NCBI GenBank assembly: GCA_031378345.1
Contig: JANNDY010000132.1
Coordinates: 72,559-136,558 of the forward strand
Origin: Emticicia sp031378345
GTDB lineage: Bacteria > Bacteroidota > Bacteroidia > Cytophagales > Spirosomataceae
Length of the DNA: 64,000 nucleotides
Direction: 5' to 3'
A program made the translations under genes and the position numbers. The notes beneath the pieces were generated by a model, which did no database searches, had not been told where the DNA came from, and saw nothing but the letters and a program-made list of their open reading frames with translations. Positions 8,851 through 19,000 of this stretch are shown in pieces; position 1 is the stretch's first letter; each line of letters opens with the position of its first letter.

Positions 8851-9441
8851 ATGGGAACTAAACTTTCTTTAAGAGTCCTACGTGTTAAATGCGTAGATGA
8901 AACAGGAGGAAAATGGGCTGAGAAATTCGGAAATGATGAAATCTACTTAGGTGGTTTTTCGGTCAATTCAAACGGAGATACAACTCCAATCGCCCCAACT
9001 TCAATTTATCCACACTTTGATGATGGTGATGTAAAAGTATTTAATCCACCGAAGGTTTTTTATACTTTTTTTCCACCGTTATCATTTCCAAGAGATTATG
9101 GAGTAGGGTTAATATTAATTGAACAAGACAGTGGTGGTAGTGGTGAGGCAGTCAAAAAAATATCAGAAAAAGCACAAGAATTAATCAAAGAAAAGCTTCC
9201 AGCTGTTGGAGGTATTTTGGGTTCGGCTATAAGCATTGTGATTGGACCTTTATTGGGGTGGATAGGAAACAAAATAGTGGCAGGAGTAAGAGATGATTTA
9301 TTTCCTCCACAAATTGTAACGATTAATATTCCAACACTAAACTTTACGTGGTCAGGTAGTAATCATTCTGCTGAAAAAACAATCAGAATCGTTGGGCATA
9401 GTGGAATTTATGAATTAACGTATGATTGGGAGTTTATCTAA
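8851..9441 (+). CDS. Hypothetical protein with a beta-rich N-terminus and hydrophobic Gly-rich helix
   Basis: The 196-residue protein has no signal peptide. Its N-terminus (KCVDET...GNDEIYLGG) looks like a beta-sandwich with acidic, possibly calcium-binding loops. A charged helix and a Gly/Ile-rich hydrophobic segment follow (about residues 118-145, GGILGSAISIVIGPLLGWIG), then a C-terminal beta stretch. The hydrophobic centre could insert into a membrane, but no family is recognised. A terminator follows at 9450-9484, so it ends its own unit. Confidence 0.65.
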   Translation: MGTKLSLRVLRVKCVDETGGKWAEKFGNDEIYLGGFSVNSNGDTTPIAPTSIYPHFDDGDVKVFNPPKVFYTFFPPLSFPRDYGVGLILIEQDSGGSGEAVKKISEKAQELIKEKLPAVGGILGSAISIVIGPLLGWIGNKIVAGVRDDLFPPQIVTINIPTLNFTWSGSNHSAEKTIRIVGHSGIYELTYDWEFI

Positions 9442-9449
9442 AAAACAAT

Positions 9450-9484
9450 GAGTTGGTTCTCAATTTGGGAATCAACTCTTTTAA
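9450..9484 (+). terminator. Terminator after the 196-residue gene
   Basis: The ten-base arms GAGTTGGTTC / GAATCAACTC form a stem with one G-T pair and are followed by TTTT. Confidence 0.65.
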
Positions 9485-9496
9485 AATTTTCTAATT

Positions 9497-10177
9497 ATGA
9501 AAACCGAAACTAAAAGCAATCGAAATGCTACAATTGTTGCCATTATTTGTGCTATTTTAGGAGGAGTAGCAACTGTTGGTGCGGAATACATAAGGGAACG
9601 TTTTCCAGATAAAATCCCCAAAGCAGATTTTGTCTATTACAGTGCAAATACCAATAAACAAATGGCTATTGCAGGAATTGAAACAACATTTATTAATACA
9701 TCTGTAGATGCAGCAAAGCTAAAATGGACTTTTCCAAATGGTGAAACTTTTTCGGAAGATACAGTTCGTTGGATTTTTGCTATTTCCGACCATTATCAAG
9801 TAAAATTAGAGGCTTTTTCAGATGATGGAACAAAGACGGATACAAAAATAATTAATTGTTCATTGTATTCAGACTATCCTCAAAACTTATCAAGAATTAC
9901 GATTTTATTTGATAAAAATCAAGAAGGAATTCATAAGATATTTCCAGAGATTAGAATTGGAACAATAAAAGGAAAATTAGATGAATTTTCAGAGGTAAAA
10001 ATTAATGATGCACCAAAGGGGCTGCAACAATATTGGCTTGGTGGCACAGTTGTTTATGAAAATATCGAAACTTGTGATATTAATGGAACTGGAAAAATTG
10101 AAATTGTACCTAATGGTAGATATAGACTGAAATTAGTAAATAAAAGTAATTGTCAAATGGCATTGGTAAAGGAATGA
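9497..10177 (+). CDS. Membrane-anchored protein with a PKD-like domain, unknown function
   Basis: The protein has 226 residues. An N-terminal transmembrane segment (about residues 10-30) precedes a region with PKD-like spacing: ETTFINTSVDAAKLKW, a TFPNGE turn, then DHYQVKLEA (about residues 55-105). PKD folds usually mediate protein or glycan binding outside the membrane. The C-terminal 120 residues are beta-rich and unrecognised. It opens a co-directional run with the next three genes, two of which look like toxin-immunity genes. Confidence 0.6.
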   Translation: MKTETKSNRNATIVAIICAILGGVATVGAEYIRERFPDKIPKADFVYYSANTNKQMAIAGIETTFINTSVDAAKLKWTFPNGETFSEDTVRWIFAISDHYQVKLEAFSDDGTKTDTKIINCSLYSDYPQNLSRITILFDKNQEGIHKIFPEIRIGTIKGKLDEFSEVKINDAPKGLQQYWLGGTVVYENIETCDINGTGKIEIVPNGRYRLKLVNKSNCQMALVKE

Positions 10178-10207
10178 TTTCCTTTTTCTTTATAACAGCA
10201 AAACACA

Positions 10208-10630
10208 ATGAAACCCCGTAAAATCATAAAAGCCTTTCTGATAAGTTCAGCAATTATGATTATCATTTTCGCATTAATCTTTGGCTATTTGATAGGCATT
10301 TTTGGTCATAAAACCATTAATCCGCCTTCTGAAAACCAATTAGAAAAGGAAATGCTTTTTACAGCTTGCTACGAAGGCACACAAAGCCAAACAATCATAA
10401 ATTTCAGAAAAGATAGCACATTCGATTTGAATGCTACTGCCGCTTTTGGTTATGATAAATGGTGGCTTGGGCGATGGTCGCAAAAAGGAGATACGCTCAA
10501 TTTGAAATATAAAAATGAAATAGACGGAACGATAGGAAATAGCTTAAAATTGACTGAATATGAGCTAATTCCATTAGAAACAGGTAAGAACAGAGCCTTT
10601 TCGATAGGTAAATGCAAAAATCAAAATTAA
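10208..10630 (+). CDS. Small single-pass membrane protein with a lipocalin-like tail
   Basis: The 140-residue protein has one N-terminal transmembrane segment (about residues 8-32). The exported domain has the pattern FRKDSTFDLN...GRWSQKGDTLNLKY, seen in small lipocalin-like beta-barrels of Bacteroidota. The following gene starts at the next base after its stop codon, so the two are tightly coupled. Function unknown; it may belong to the immunity cluster. Confidence 0.6.
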   Translation: MKPRKIIKAFLISSAIMIIIFALIFGYLIGIFGHKTINPPSENQLEKEMLFTACYEGTQSQTIINFRKDSTFDLNATAAFGYDKWWLGRWSQKGDTLNLKYKNEIDGTIGNSLKLTEYELIPLETGKNRAFSIGKCKNQN

Positions 10631-11050
10631 ATGAAATTGTCAAAGCACATTTTAAAGAAAACTTTAGAACAATTAGAAAAAGACATTTGGGAAAATCCAA
10701 TCGGTGAAACATTTCTGATAACTCGTTGCTGCGAATTAAGAAAAAAGAAACTCGAAGATTTTACTATTGAAAACCTCCGAATCATGATTGGACAGACAAT
10801 AGGCTTACAATATTTGATTCCGATTGCTATTGAAAAACTCCGAAATAATCCTATGGCAAAGGGTGATTTTTATGAGGGAGATTTGCTGCAAAAAGTGCTT
10901 AATATTGATTTAAATTTTTGGATAAAAAACAAACAAAGTTGGGTAGAATTGAAAGAAATAATAAAAGAAATTGATTTTGAAATATTTGAGATTAAATCAG
11001 ATTTATCAAAATTCAATTCCTGCAAATGGAATAAGAATTATAAGCCATGA
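10631..11050 (+). CDS. CdiI-like contact-dependent inhibition immunity protein
   Basis: The 139-residue cytosolic protein shows the pattern I know from one family of CDI immunity proteins: TRCCELRKKKLEDF, then ENLRIMIGQTIGLQYLIPIA, then NPMAKGDFYEGDLL and a C-terminal helix. Such proteins bind and block the nuclease toxin domain of a CdiA-type effector. It follows the 140-residue gene with no gap and overlaps the next gene by four bases (ATGA). No toxin is visible nearby, so it is an orphan immunity gene. The family call rests on pattern memory. Confidence 0.7.
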   Translation: MKLSKHILKKTLEQLEKDIWENPIGETFLITRCCELRKKKLEDFTIENLRIMIGQTIGLQYLIPIAIEKLRNNPMAKGDFYEGDLLQKVLNIDLNFWIKNKQSWVELKEIIKEIDFEIFEIKSDLSKFNSCKWNKNYKP

Positions 11051-11619
11051 TTGCCTTAAAAATGCCAGAAAACTACTATTTATTACTTCCAAAATTTTCA
11101 GAAGATGCCGCAAACATTTTTCCCAAAGCGGGTTGTAATGTTCCGAAAAATATTATTGAAAGTTTGGAAGGCAAAAATCAACTTTCTTTTGAGTTTGATT
11201 ATTCTAAAAACGAAAATAAATCGCTGATAGCTTATCAGCCAAATACACTAAACCTACCACTTTTTAGCTTAAAATTCAAAGAAGTCATCGAACAAAATCT
11301 ATTTGGTACTGAAAATAATGATTGGATTACTGCCTATATTTATGAAAACAGGTTTTATCAAAAATATTATGTGCTACGCTTCAACACGCTTTTTGATGTA
11401 CTGAATTTAGAAAAAACAAAATTTATATTTGGTACTAATTTTATTGAAAAGCCTATTTTTGATGCCTTAAAAATACAAAAAATAGCCATTTTTACCTCAA
11501 ATGCTCCTAAAAATCATTGGAAAATTACTACTGAAATATATGTAAACGAGGCAATTATGAAAGCTGTTAAAAATACCAAACTAAAAAGCCTTGATTTCGT
11601 AAAAGTAAATGTTGTATAG
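11047..11619 (+). CDS. Imm11-like (DUF1629-type) immunity protein
   Basis: The 190-residue protein has the C-terminal architecture of the Imm11/DUF1629 family of polymorphic-toxin immunity proteins: a FDVLNLEKT segment, then KPIFDALKI, and an ending EIYVNEAIMKAVKNTKLKSL-DFV. It overlaps the CdiI-like gene by four bases, so the two are translationally coupled. No cognate toxin is in the window. It may protect against toxins delivered by neighbouring cells (inference). A bidirectional terminator follows. Confidence 0.6.
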   Translation: MIALKMPENYYLLLPKFSEDAANIFPKAGCNVPKNIIESLEGKNQLSFEFDYSKNENKSLIAYQPNTLNLPLFSLKFKEVIEQNLFGTENNDWITAYIYENRFYQKYYVLRFNTLFDVLNLEKTKFIFGTNFIEKPIFDALKIQKIAIFTSNAPKNHWKITTEIYVNEAIMKAVKNTKLKSLDFVKVNVV

Positions 11620-11670
11620 ACTTAAAGTTTGGGGTTCTAAACAGGTGATAGAAATTTCAATTACTTACAC

Positions 11671-11710
11671 AAAAAAATGCCAAAAACTGACTATCAGTTT
11701 TTGGCGTTTT
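11671..11710. terminator. Bidirectional terminator between convergent genes
   Basis: GCCAAAAACTGA / TCAGTTTTTGGC is a 12-bp perfect stem with a three-base loop, flanked by A7 on the left and TTTT on the right. It lies between the Imm11-like gene and the lumazine-binding-like gene. Confidence 0.85.
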
Positions 11711-11732
11711 CATCAAAAATCAATCTATTTTC

Positions 11733-12284
11733 TTACCAACCATCGTCCGATGGTTTTGGTTTTGGGGCTGGTTTTTTGGCTGTTGCTGCAGGAGCATTGC
11801 CTTTGGCAGGAGTTGCCGAAGATGCTGTTGTGAATCCTCCACCCGAAGGGCTTGACGATGCTACCGAAACATTCTTCTCAACTCTCGAATACACACGGCT
11901 TACGATTTTCCATTCACCATTAATTTTCAAGAGATTCAAGAAATCAACAAATTTGAAAGTAGGCAATTCTTCTTCGGTTATGGCTGTGGCGGCAGTGCCA
12001 GCATAGCTATAACTTACAATTTTGCTTGCCCATTTTGCTCCACCAGCTGGTACACTGGCAATAAATTTCTTTACTGGCATTTCAGATACTTTTCCATCTT
12101 TGCTCAAATTTCGTAGGTTGGCATAAGCAAAAAACGCACGATTTAGACGAGCTGTGTCGCCTACCGAGCCACCTTCTAAATAATTATTTAGGGCTTCTTT
12201 GATACCATCGTCATCAGACTGGGCATAAATGCTCGAAAAACCCAATAATAGTGTAAGGGTTAGTAATAATTTGTTAAATTTCAT
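11733..12284 (-). CDS. Secreted NTF2-fold (lumazine-binding-like) protein with an Ala/Pro tail
   Basis: The 183-residue protein has a signal peptide ending near SSIYAQ. An NTF2-like domain follows (ALNNYLEGGSVGDTARL, then LPTFKFVDFLNLLKINGEWKIV), as in the putative lumazine-binding family of Bacteroidota. The last 45 residues are a low-complexity Ala/Pro/Lys-rich tail. The domain usually binds small molecules or serves as a scaffold; no catalytic residues can be assigned. Single gene. Confidence 0.75.
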   Translation of the reverse strand: MKFNKLLLTLTLLLGFSSIYAQSDDDGIKEALNNYLEGGSVGDTARLNRAFFAYANLRNLSKDGKVSEMPVKKFIASVPAGGAKWASKIVSYSYAGTAATAITEEELPTFKFVDFLNLLKINGEWKIVSRVYSRVEKNVSVASSSPSGGGFTTASSATPAKGNAPAATAKKPAPKPKPSDDGW

Positions 12285-12483
12285 CGGTGTATATGTTTTA
12301 ATCTTTAAAATTAACGAAAAAAATATTCGAGTATTGTATGAATAAAGTAGTAGATGGAAGCAATAAAATTCAAATTTAATACTTTGTTACAGAAATCAAA
12401 TAATTATGCAACTAATATTTTTGAAAATCAAAGACTGAAAAGTAAATTTTTAAATTCAGCGAAACGTCGCACCGCACAAAACA

Positions 12484-13257
12484 TTATTTCGCTGCATACT
12501 CTTTAATTACCGCACTGACATTTGCCTCCGACATTCCTTGTTTTACACGACTATCGGCAAGAATTTGTAAAATCTTTTGATCTAAAAGCGAATAATTATT
12601 AAAATCATAATTAACTCCACTCATCACCGCTACCATTATTGACTTCGTGTTTTCGATATGCCCCAAACCCAAAGCGTGTGTAAGTTCGTGACGTAAAACA
12701 CCAATTTGCAAAGATGCTGGCGTAGTTGCCGAAAGCCATACAACAGCATTTGTAATTTCGGTACTATTCCATTGCGTAAATGTATTGCCTTGAATAGTTG
12801 TATTGGTTACTTGATAATTTGGGTATTTGGCATTATGCACACTTGCATCTACTCTATTGATAATTATACTTGCCTCCGCCGCAACTTCTGTCCGAACTAA
12901 TTTATTATATTTATTCAATCCATTCATATCTGCCATTAGTTTATCTAAAGCAGTAGATAATGTTGTGGTTTTTCCCCCATCCCAATAAACCTTGATTTGA
13001 GCTTTTGTTGATGACCATTTTCTAATAGTCATTGCTTGTGTATTAGCTGAATTTTTCAAAGCTAATCTAACAAAAGCATCATAAACCTCTTGGTTACTGG
13101 GTTTTGTGCTATCAACTACCCCACTTGGTGTTATCGTTTGTGTTGTTGTTGGAGTTGTCGTTTGAGACGTTGTTTGTGGTACTATGTCTTGACTTTTTTC
13201 GCAAGAAATTATCAAAAATAGCATCGAAACCGATGTTACTGCAATAGTAAATTTCAT
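12484..13257 (-). CDS. Matrixin-like secreted zinc metalloprotease (lipoprotein)
   Basis: The 257-residue protein has a lipobox-type N-terminus (LFLIISCEKS) and a Thr/Gln/Pro-rich linker at about residues 28-50. The catalytic motif HELTHALGLGH is an exact HExxHxxGxxH zinc site, followed by a Met-turn candidate (SIMVAVMSG), as in metzincins/matrixins. It is probably an outer-surface or periplasmic peptidase. No obvious propeptide or partner gene is present. Confidence 0.85.
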   Translation of the reverse strand: MKFTIAVTSVSMLFLIISCEKSQDIVPQTTSQTTTPTTTQTITPSGVVDSTKPSNQEVYDAFVRLALKNSANTQAMTIRKWSSTKAQIKVYWDGGKTTTLSTALDKLMADMNGLNKYNKLVRTEVAAEASIIINRVDASVHNAKYPNYQVTNTTIQGNTFTQWNSTEITNAVVWLSATTPASLQIGVLRHELTHALGLGHIENTKSIMVAVMSGVNYDFNNYSLLDQKILQILADSRVKQGMSEANVSAVIKEYAAK

Positions 13258-13575
13258 GTTTTACTTTTTTAGATTATTTCACTTATTATCAATAGCTGTT
13301 TAAAAATGCTCAATAAGTTCTAAATCTTGAACGATTATGGAGCGATAAAAGTGTAAAGAAGTTTATTTTCTTATCACTTTTTAGCATAAAAACAAGCAAA
13401 TTTCATACCATTTTATGCAATCCTTGATTCTCATTTTAAATCAAAATTCTAACAGTAAAACTTTGAAAGTTCGTTATAACAAACAAAAAATAGTATTTTA
13501 TCAAGAAAAAACACAACCTTTCCAATCAAAAAAAAGATTCTTTCTCTAAAAATTCATCTTCTACTAATTATCAGT
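13258..13575. other. AT-rich gap between the metalloprotease and glyA
   Basis: About 320 bp between divergent genes. Beyond the glyA -7 box at its right edge I find no ORF, riboswitch-like structure or repeat. Confidence 0.5.
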
Positions 13576-13583
13576 TAATTTTG
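13576..13583 (+). promoter_or_regulatory. -7 box (TAATTTTG) for glyA
   Basis: TAATTTTG fits the Bacteroidota TAnnTTTG box. It lies about 75 bp before the ATG chosen for glyA. Confidence 0.55.
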
Positions 13584-13658
13584 CACTTTATTGACTTTTT
13601 AATGAAGTAATTGGTAGCAGAATACTGCCCACTGATGACTCTAAACTGGAAACTGGAA

Positions 13659-14951
13659 ATGTCTGTTTTAACTTCTGTCGCTCGTGATACCCAAATTTTT
13701 GATTTAATCACAAAAGAAAACAATCGCCAATTGCACGGCATCGAGCTTATTGCTTCCGAAAACTTCGTGTCGCCACAGGTGATGGAAGCAGCAGGTAGTG
13801 TACTAACAAATAAATATGCCGAAGGGCTTCCAGGCAAACGCTATTATGGTGGTTGTGAGGTAGTTGACTAAGTTGAGCAAATAGCTATTGACCGACTAAA
13901 AACTTTGTTTAATCTTGCTTGGGCAAACGTGCAGCCACATTCTGGAGCTCAGGCAAATATGGCTGTGTTTTTGGCATGTCTGCAACCTGGGGATAAAATT
14001 TTAGGGTTTAATCTTGCACACGGCGGACACCTTTCACATGGTTCGCCAGTAAATATTTCAGGCAAATACTTTCAACCATTTTTCTATGGCGTTGAACAAG
14101 AAACAGGTTTAATTGATTGGAATAAAGTTGAAGAAACTGCCCACAAAGAACGCCCAAAATTAATTATTTGTGGAGCATCGGCTTACTCTCGTGATTGGGA
14201 TTATGCTCGTCTTCGTCAAATTGCTGATTCGGTTGGGGCTTTGCTTTTAGCGGATATTTCGCATCCTGCAGGAATGGTGGCCAAAGGGCTTTTGAATGAC
14301 CCTTTTGACCATTGCCATATCGTAACAACAACTACGCACAAAACGCTTCGTGGCACACGTGGGGGCGTAATTATGCTAAGAAATGACTTCCCAAATCCAT
14401 TTGGAATTACTACGCAAAAAGGCGAAATCAGAATGATGTCGTCGTTGCTTGATTCGGGTGTTTTTCCAGGAACGCAAGGCGGACCTTTAGAACATATTAT
14501 TGCTGCAAAAGCGATTTCTTTTGGTGAGGCTTTGACCGAAAATTTCTATAATTATCAAGTTCAGGTTCAGAAAAATGCCAAAGTAATGGCACAAGAGTTT
14601 ATGAATCGTGGCTATAAAGTTATTTCGGGTGGAACAGACAATCACTTGATGCTGATTGACTTACGCCCAAAGAATTTGACAGGAAAAATCGCTGAAAATT
14701 CATTGATTTTGGCAGATATTACGGTAAACAAAAACATGGTTCCGTTTGATGATAAATCTGCCATGACCACTTCGGGCATGAGAGTTGGCACATCTGCCAT
14801 GACCACTCGTGGCTTGATTGAAGGCGATATGGTCAGAATTGTAGATTTGATTGATGATGTTTTGATGAACCACGATAACGCCACAACGATTGCCAACGTG
14901 AAGAAAGAAATCAACGATTGGATGAAACAATATCCTTTGTTTCAGTTTTGA
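13659..14951 (+). pseudogene. glyA: Serine hydroxymethyltransferase with an in-frame TAA
   Basis: SHMT converts serine and tetrahydrofolate to glycine and methylene-tetrahydrofolate using PLP. The frame from ATG 13659 gives 430 codons, close to the usual 420-430, with family motifs ELIASENFVS, KRYYGGCEVVD, HSGAQAN and the PLP-lysine motif TTTTHKTLRG. Codon 71 is TAA (13869-13871) where the family has Glu (VVDEVEQ), consistent with one G-to-T change; the frame is identical on both sides. No ATG soon after the stop allows obvious restart. This is a true nonsense mutation or a sequencing error; a second glyA elsewhere cannot be excluded. Confidence 0.9.
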
Positions 14952-14967
14952 TTTTAACATATCTCGT

Positions 14968-14991
14968 GGACAATTTAGAAAATTGTCGTAC
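14968..14991. repeat. Hairpin-family repeat, copy 1
   Basis: A 24-bp element, GGACAATTT-AG-AAAATTGTC-GTAC, in the glyA 3' spacer. Related copies are at 27646-27669 and 29684-29707; all share the GAC...AAAATYGTC stem and a YAC end. Confidence 0.6.
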
Positions 14992-14993
14992 AG

Positions 14994-15031
14994 CAAAAAG
15001 CCCCAAATTCTTAGAAAATGGGGCTTTTTTG
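14994..15031. terminator. Terminator between glyA and the SDR gene
   Basis: AAAAAGCCCC / GGGGCTTTTTT is a stem with flanking A and T runs between convergent genes; it can serve both strands. Confidence 0.85.
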
Positions 15032-15046
15032 TGAGTTATTTCTTCT

Positions 15047-15808
15047 TTAAATCGAAGTCAAACCACCATCAACGGCAATTGCTTGACCATTCATAAATGA
15101 GTTTTTTTCAGAACATAAAAACTTTATTACAGCTGTTACTTCTTCTGGTTGCCCCAATCTTCTCATGGGGTTTAGCATCACGAGTTTTTGCCCGTATTCG
15201 GTATCTTGCATGATAGAATTTTGAACCATTGCAGTATCTGTAAAAGCTGGACAAACAGCATTTACTCTAATATTTTTGCTCGCATATTCGATAGCGGCAG
15301 TTTTTGTAATTCCTATTACTGCGTGCTTGCTTGCAGCATAAGCAACATTGCCAGGTACTGCCAAAAGCCCAGCTACGGAAGCAATATTAACAATAACGCC
15401 GCCTTTATTTGCTAACAAATGTGGCAATTCGTATTTCATGCAAAGCCAAACGCCTTTAGCATTTACGTCCATCACGAAATCCCAAGTATCTTCTTCAAAC
15501 TCGTGGGTTTTTGTTCGTAACGCATTTCCTGCAACACCTGCGTTATTGATACAAATGTCTAATTTTCCGAAAGCTGCAATGCCCATTTCTACCATATTTT
15601 TTACTTCATCGGCTTTGCTTACATCGCATTTTACGAATGTTGCGTTGCCATTTTCGGCATTTATTTGCTTGGTAACTTCTTGTCCTTGAGCCTCACTTAC
15701 ATCTGATAAAATGAGCGAAGCACCTTCTTTGGCAAACTCTTGTGCTAATAATCTTCCAAAACCCGAAGCTGAGCCTGTGATTAATATTACCTTTCCTTGA
15801 AATTCCAT
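15047..15808 (-). CDS. Short-chain dehydrogenase/reductase (SDR)
   Basis: The 253-residue protein is a classical SDR: cofactor motif TGSASGFG (about residues 11-18), NNAG (about 89-92), the catalytic Ser region NIASVAG (about 140) and YAASK (about 156-160), with the C-terminal DGG typical of the family. An acidic residue after strand 2 (SDVSE) suggests NAD preference. Substrate unknown. The gene stands alone, convergent with glyA. Confidence 0.9.
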   Translation of the reverse strand: MEFQGKVILITGSASGFGRLLAQEFAKEGASLILSDVSEAQGQEVTKQINAENGNATFVKCDVSKADEVKNMVEMGIAAFGKLDICINNAGVAGNALRTKTHEFEEDTWDFVMDVNAKGVWLCMKYELPHLLANKGGVIVNIASVAGLLAVPGNVAYAASKHAVIGITKTAAIEYASKNIRVNAVCPAFTDTAMVQNSIMQDTEYGQKLVMLNPMRRLGQPEEVTAVIKFLCSEKNSFMNGQAIAVDGGLTSI

Positions 15809-15965
15809 TATATGTTTGGTTGATGAATAAAAATTAGGGCTGCAAATTAGTTAATTTTTTCTGAAATTTCTTTTCTTGAAAAAAATTATTGATTTGGTCT
15901 TCAAGAAATCCGTGACACGCAACATTCATTGGGGCAGAAAAAGCGTGCCACGAGGCATTATCTAT

Positions 15966-16004
15966 AAAAAAAAGTCCCAAATTCTAAGAACTTGGGACTT
16001 TTGA
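15966..16004 (-). terminator. Terminator after the RND efflux operon
   Basis: AAAAGTCCCAA / TTGGGACTTTT is an 11-bp perfect stem with A/T flanks, directly after the stop codon of the RND gene (minus strand). Confidence 0.8.
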
Positions 16005-16019
16005 TAAAAATGATTGATA

Positions 16020-19000
16020 TTAGACAGCTTCCTCTACAAGCTCAATAACTTCAACAGTTTTTTTCTTGCGAAACCATTTATCTCTCACTCGCTCATTGAT
16101 ATAATACAAACATGGTACAATCACCAAAGTCAGTACAGTTGAGAAACTCAAACCAAAGATGATTGTCCAAGCCAATATGCCCCAGAAAACGGCACTATCT
16201 CCACCAAAAAATAAGTGAGGATTGAACTCTGTAAACATCGTTACGAAATCTATGCTTACGCCCAAAGCCAAAGGCACAAGCCCCAAAATAGCTGCTGATG
16301 CCGTAAGCAAAACGGGTGTCAAACGTACACCGCCAGCTTCTACTATGGCTTCTTTTAAACCATAACCTCTGGCACGAAGTTCGTCAGTAAATTCTATTAA
16401 AAGAATACCATTTTTCACCACAATTCCTGCCAAAGCAATGATTCCTACGCCTGACATGATGATTGAAAATGTCATTCCAAAAGCCATAAAACCTAAGAAA
16501 ACACCTATAAATGATAGTAAAATTGTTACAAAAATAATTACTGGCTTAATAACAGAGTTGAATTGCGTTGCCAAAATCAAGTAAATTAATAGTACTGCTG
16601 CACCCAAAGCTCCCAACAAAAACATCATAGATTCTTGCTGTTCTTCTTGCTCTCCACCCATTTTTACAGTATAACCGCTTGGAACTTCCATGCCATCAAT
16701 TACTTTGCTTTGAATCTCAGCTACAATTTCGTTTGCATTATAACCATTCAAAACCTCCGAGCCAAGTGTAATAATACGTTGTTGGTTTTTACGATTGATT
16801 TGGCTAAAAGTTGTCGAATAACTAATGCTCGCCACGGAGTTTAAAGGCACTTGACGCAACACCCCGCCCATGTTCATATCACGGTAGGTAATATTCAAAC
16901 TAAGTAATTTTTCAATCTGATTTCTATTATCAGCCTTTAGGCGAAGTTGAATAGGAAATTCGTCTTTATCATCTCTGAATTTAGAAATTTCTGCCCCAAA
17001 TAATGCCGTCCGAATCGCCATAGCCACCTGTGAGGTACTTATGCCTTCACGCTGGGCTTTTACTTTATCAACATCAACAATGATTTCGGGTTTGTTTGTA
17101 ATCAAATCTGACTTCAATTCTTCGATACCTTCGATGCGTGAAGCTGCAATTTTTGCACGAACTTCCTTTTCAATACTAATCAATTTGTCAAATTCATCAC
17201 CAATAATTTCAACCGAAATAGGCTTGCCTGTTGGCGGTCCGTTGTTTTCTCTTTGAATCGAAATCTCACTTCCGGGAATACCTTGAATCTCTTTACGCAT
17301 TTCTTCCAAAAGTAAAGTCGAAGAAATATCCCCACGGTCAGATTTTTTTACAAAAGCTACTGTAACCTTCGATTTTTGAGGCGTTGCTGCACGGTCAGGA
17401 TTAAAAGGGTCGCCAGCATTTTTACCAACATTCGATATAACCGAATTGATTGCCACCTCAGCTTTATTCCTTTTTATTACAGCAAAAACTTTATTTTCAA
17501 TCACTTTCGTAACCGAGTCTGTTACCCGAGCATCAGTTCCAACAGGCATTACATTATAAACATAAATATAGTCTGGGTCGCCACTTGGAAAGAAAATTAC
17601 TTTTGGTTTTACGATTCCTAAAAGTACAAATGTAATAATCAAAATTCCAAACATACCCAAAACAGCAAATACTGGACGATAACCTGTAATTACCCAAGCA
17701 ATAAGATTTCTGTATGATTGCTTAAAACGAGGCAAAGCTCCATTTTGGAAAGGCGTAATAATTTTCGGAGTTAATATATAATGATTGAAAACGTATAGAA
17801 TTGCCATCAAAACAATAAAATTTCCTACGCCAACATTAATTATATAACCTACCACCGCAATGACTGCCATGATTATCAACGGTCGCTGAATAGCCTTGAA
17901 ACTCTTATCTTCTTGATGCTCATCATCGTGGCGTTTCATAAACGAAATCGCAAAGACAGGATTCATCACATAAGCTACAATCAATGAGGCAAAAAGTGTG
18001 TAAATAAGTGTTACTGGTAAAAATTTCATGAATTCACCAACTATTCCAGGCCAAAAAAGAAGTGGAAAAAATGGTGCAATCGTGGTCAGAGTTCCTGACA
18101 AAACTGGCAAGAAAACTTCGGAAGCTGCCAAAGCAACCGCTTCTTTTATGCTTAAATTTTTGAAACGATTAAACAATCGGTGGGCATTTTCGATAACCAC
18201 AATGGCATCATCAACCACAATTCCAAGACCTAAAAGGAAAGCGAAAAGTACAATCGTATTAAGCGTAAAACCAGAAAACCATAGCGGGATGAAGGCTATC
18301 AAGGCAGAAAGCGGCACAGAAAGCCCTACAAAAATGGCATCTCGCACACCCATAAAAAACATCAAAACGATAACAACAAAGATAAAACCTAAGATTACGG
18401 TATTGACCAAATCGGCAATATCTGCTTTTACTCGCTCCGAAGTATCTGCTGTAACTTTTATTTCTACGCCTTTCGGAATCCGTTCTTTATACTTCTCTAA
18501 TAACTTTTCTATTTTCTCCGAAACAGCAATTACATTCGCTCCTCCACGCTTGATGACGTTCAGGGTTACGACCGATTTTTGATCTAAACGAGCAAAATCT
18601 TGGCGTTCTTCATTGCTATCTCGCACATCTGCCACATCGCCGAGGCGAACAGTTGCACCAGTTCCACTACGAAGTTGAACATTTTGTATTTGTTCAATAC
18701 CTTTAAATTCGCCTTTTACACGAATCGTTCGACGAACATTATCAACATTCAATTCTCCGCCCGAAATATTTACGTTTTCACTCTGAATCGCACTCTGAAT
18801 ATCATAAAATGTCAAACCCGTTGCTTGCATTTTGTACAAATCAACATTGATTTGAATCTCACGTTTCAAAGCACCAACAATATCAACCTTCGTGATTTCA
18901 GCATACGTTTCAATCTCATCTTGCATTTCTTCGGCATAAACTTTCAGTTTTTCAAGTGGAAAATCCCCCACCAAATTGATATTCATTATCGGAAACTCCG

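Noticed and set aside
11677..12006. Plus-strand open frame opposite the NTF2-like gene
   Set aside because: It is the antisense of the Ala/Pro-rich tail of a gene with a signal peptide and a recognisable domain; it includes the terminator hairpin.
13869..13871. Recoding of the glyA stop (selenocysteine or pyrrolysine)
   Set aside because: The codon is TAA, not TGA or TAG, and SHMT has Glu at this place. No recoding element is seen.
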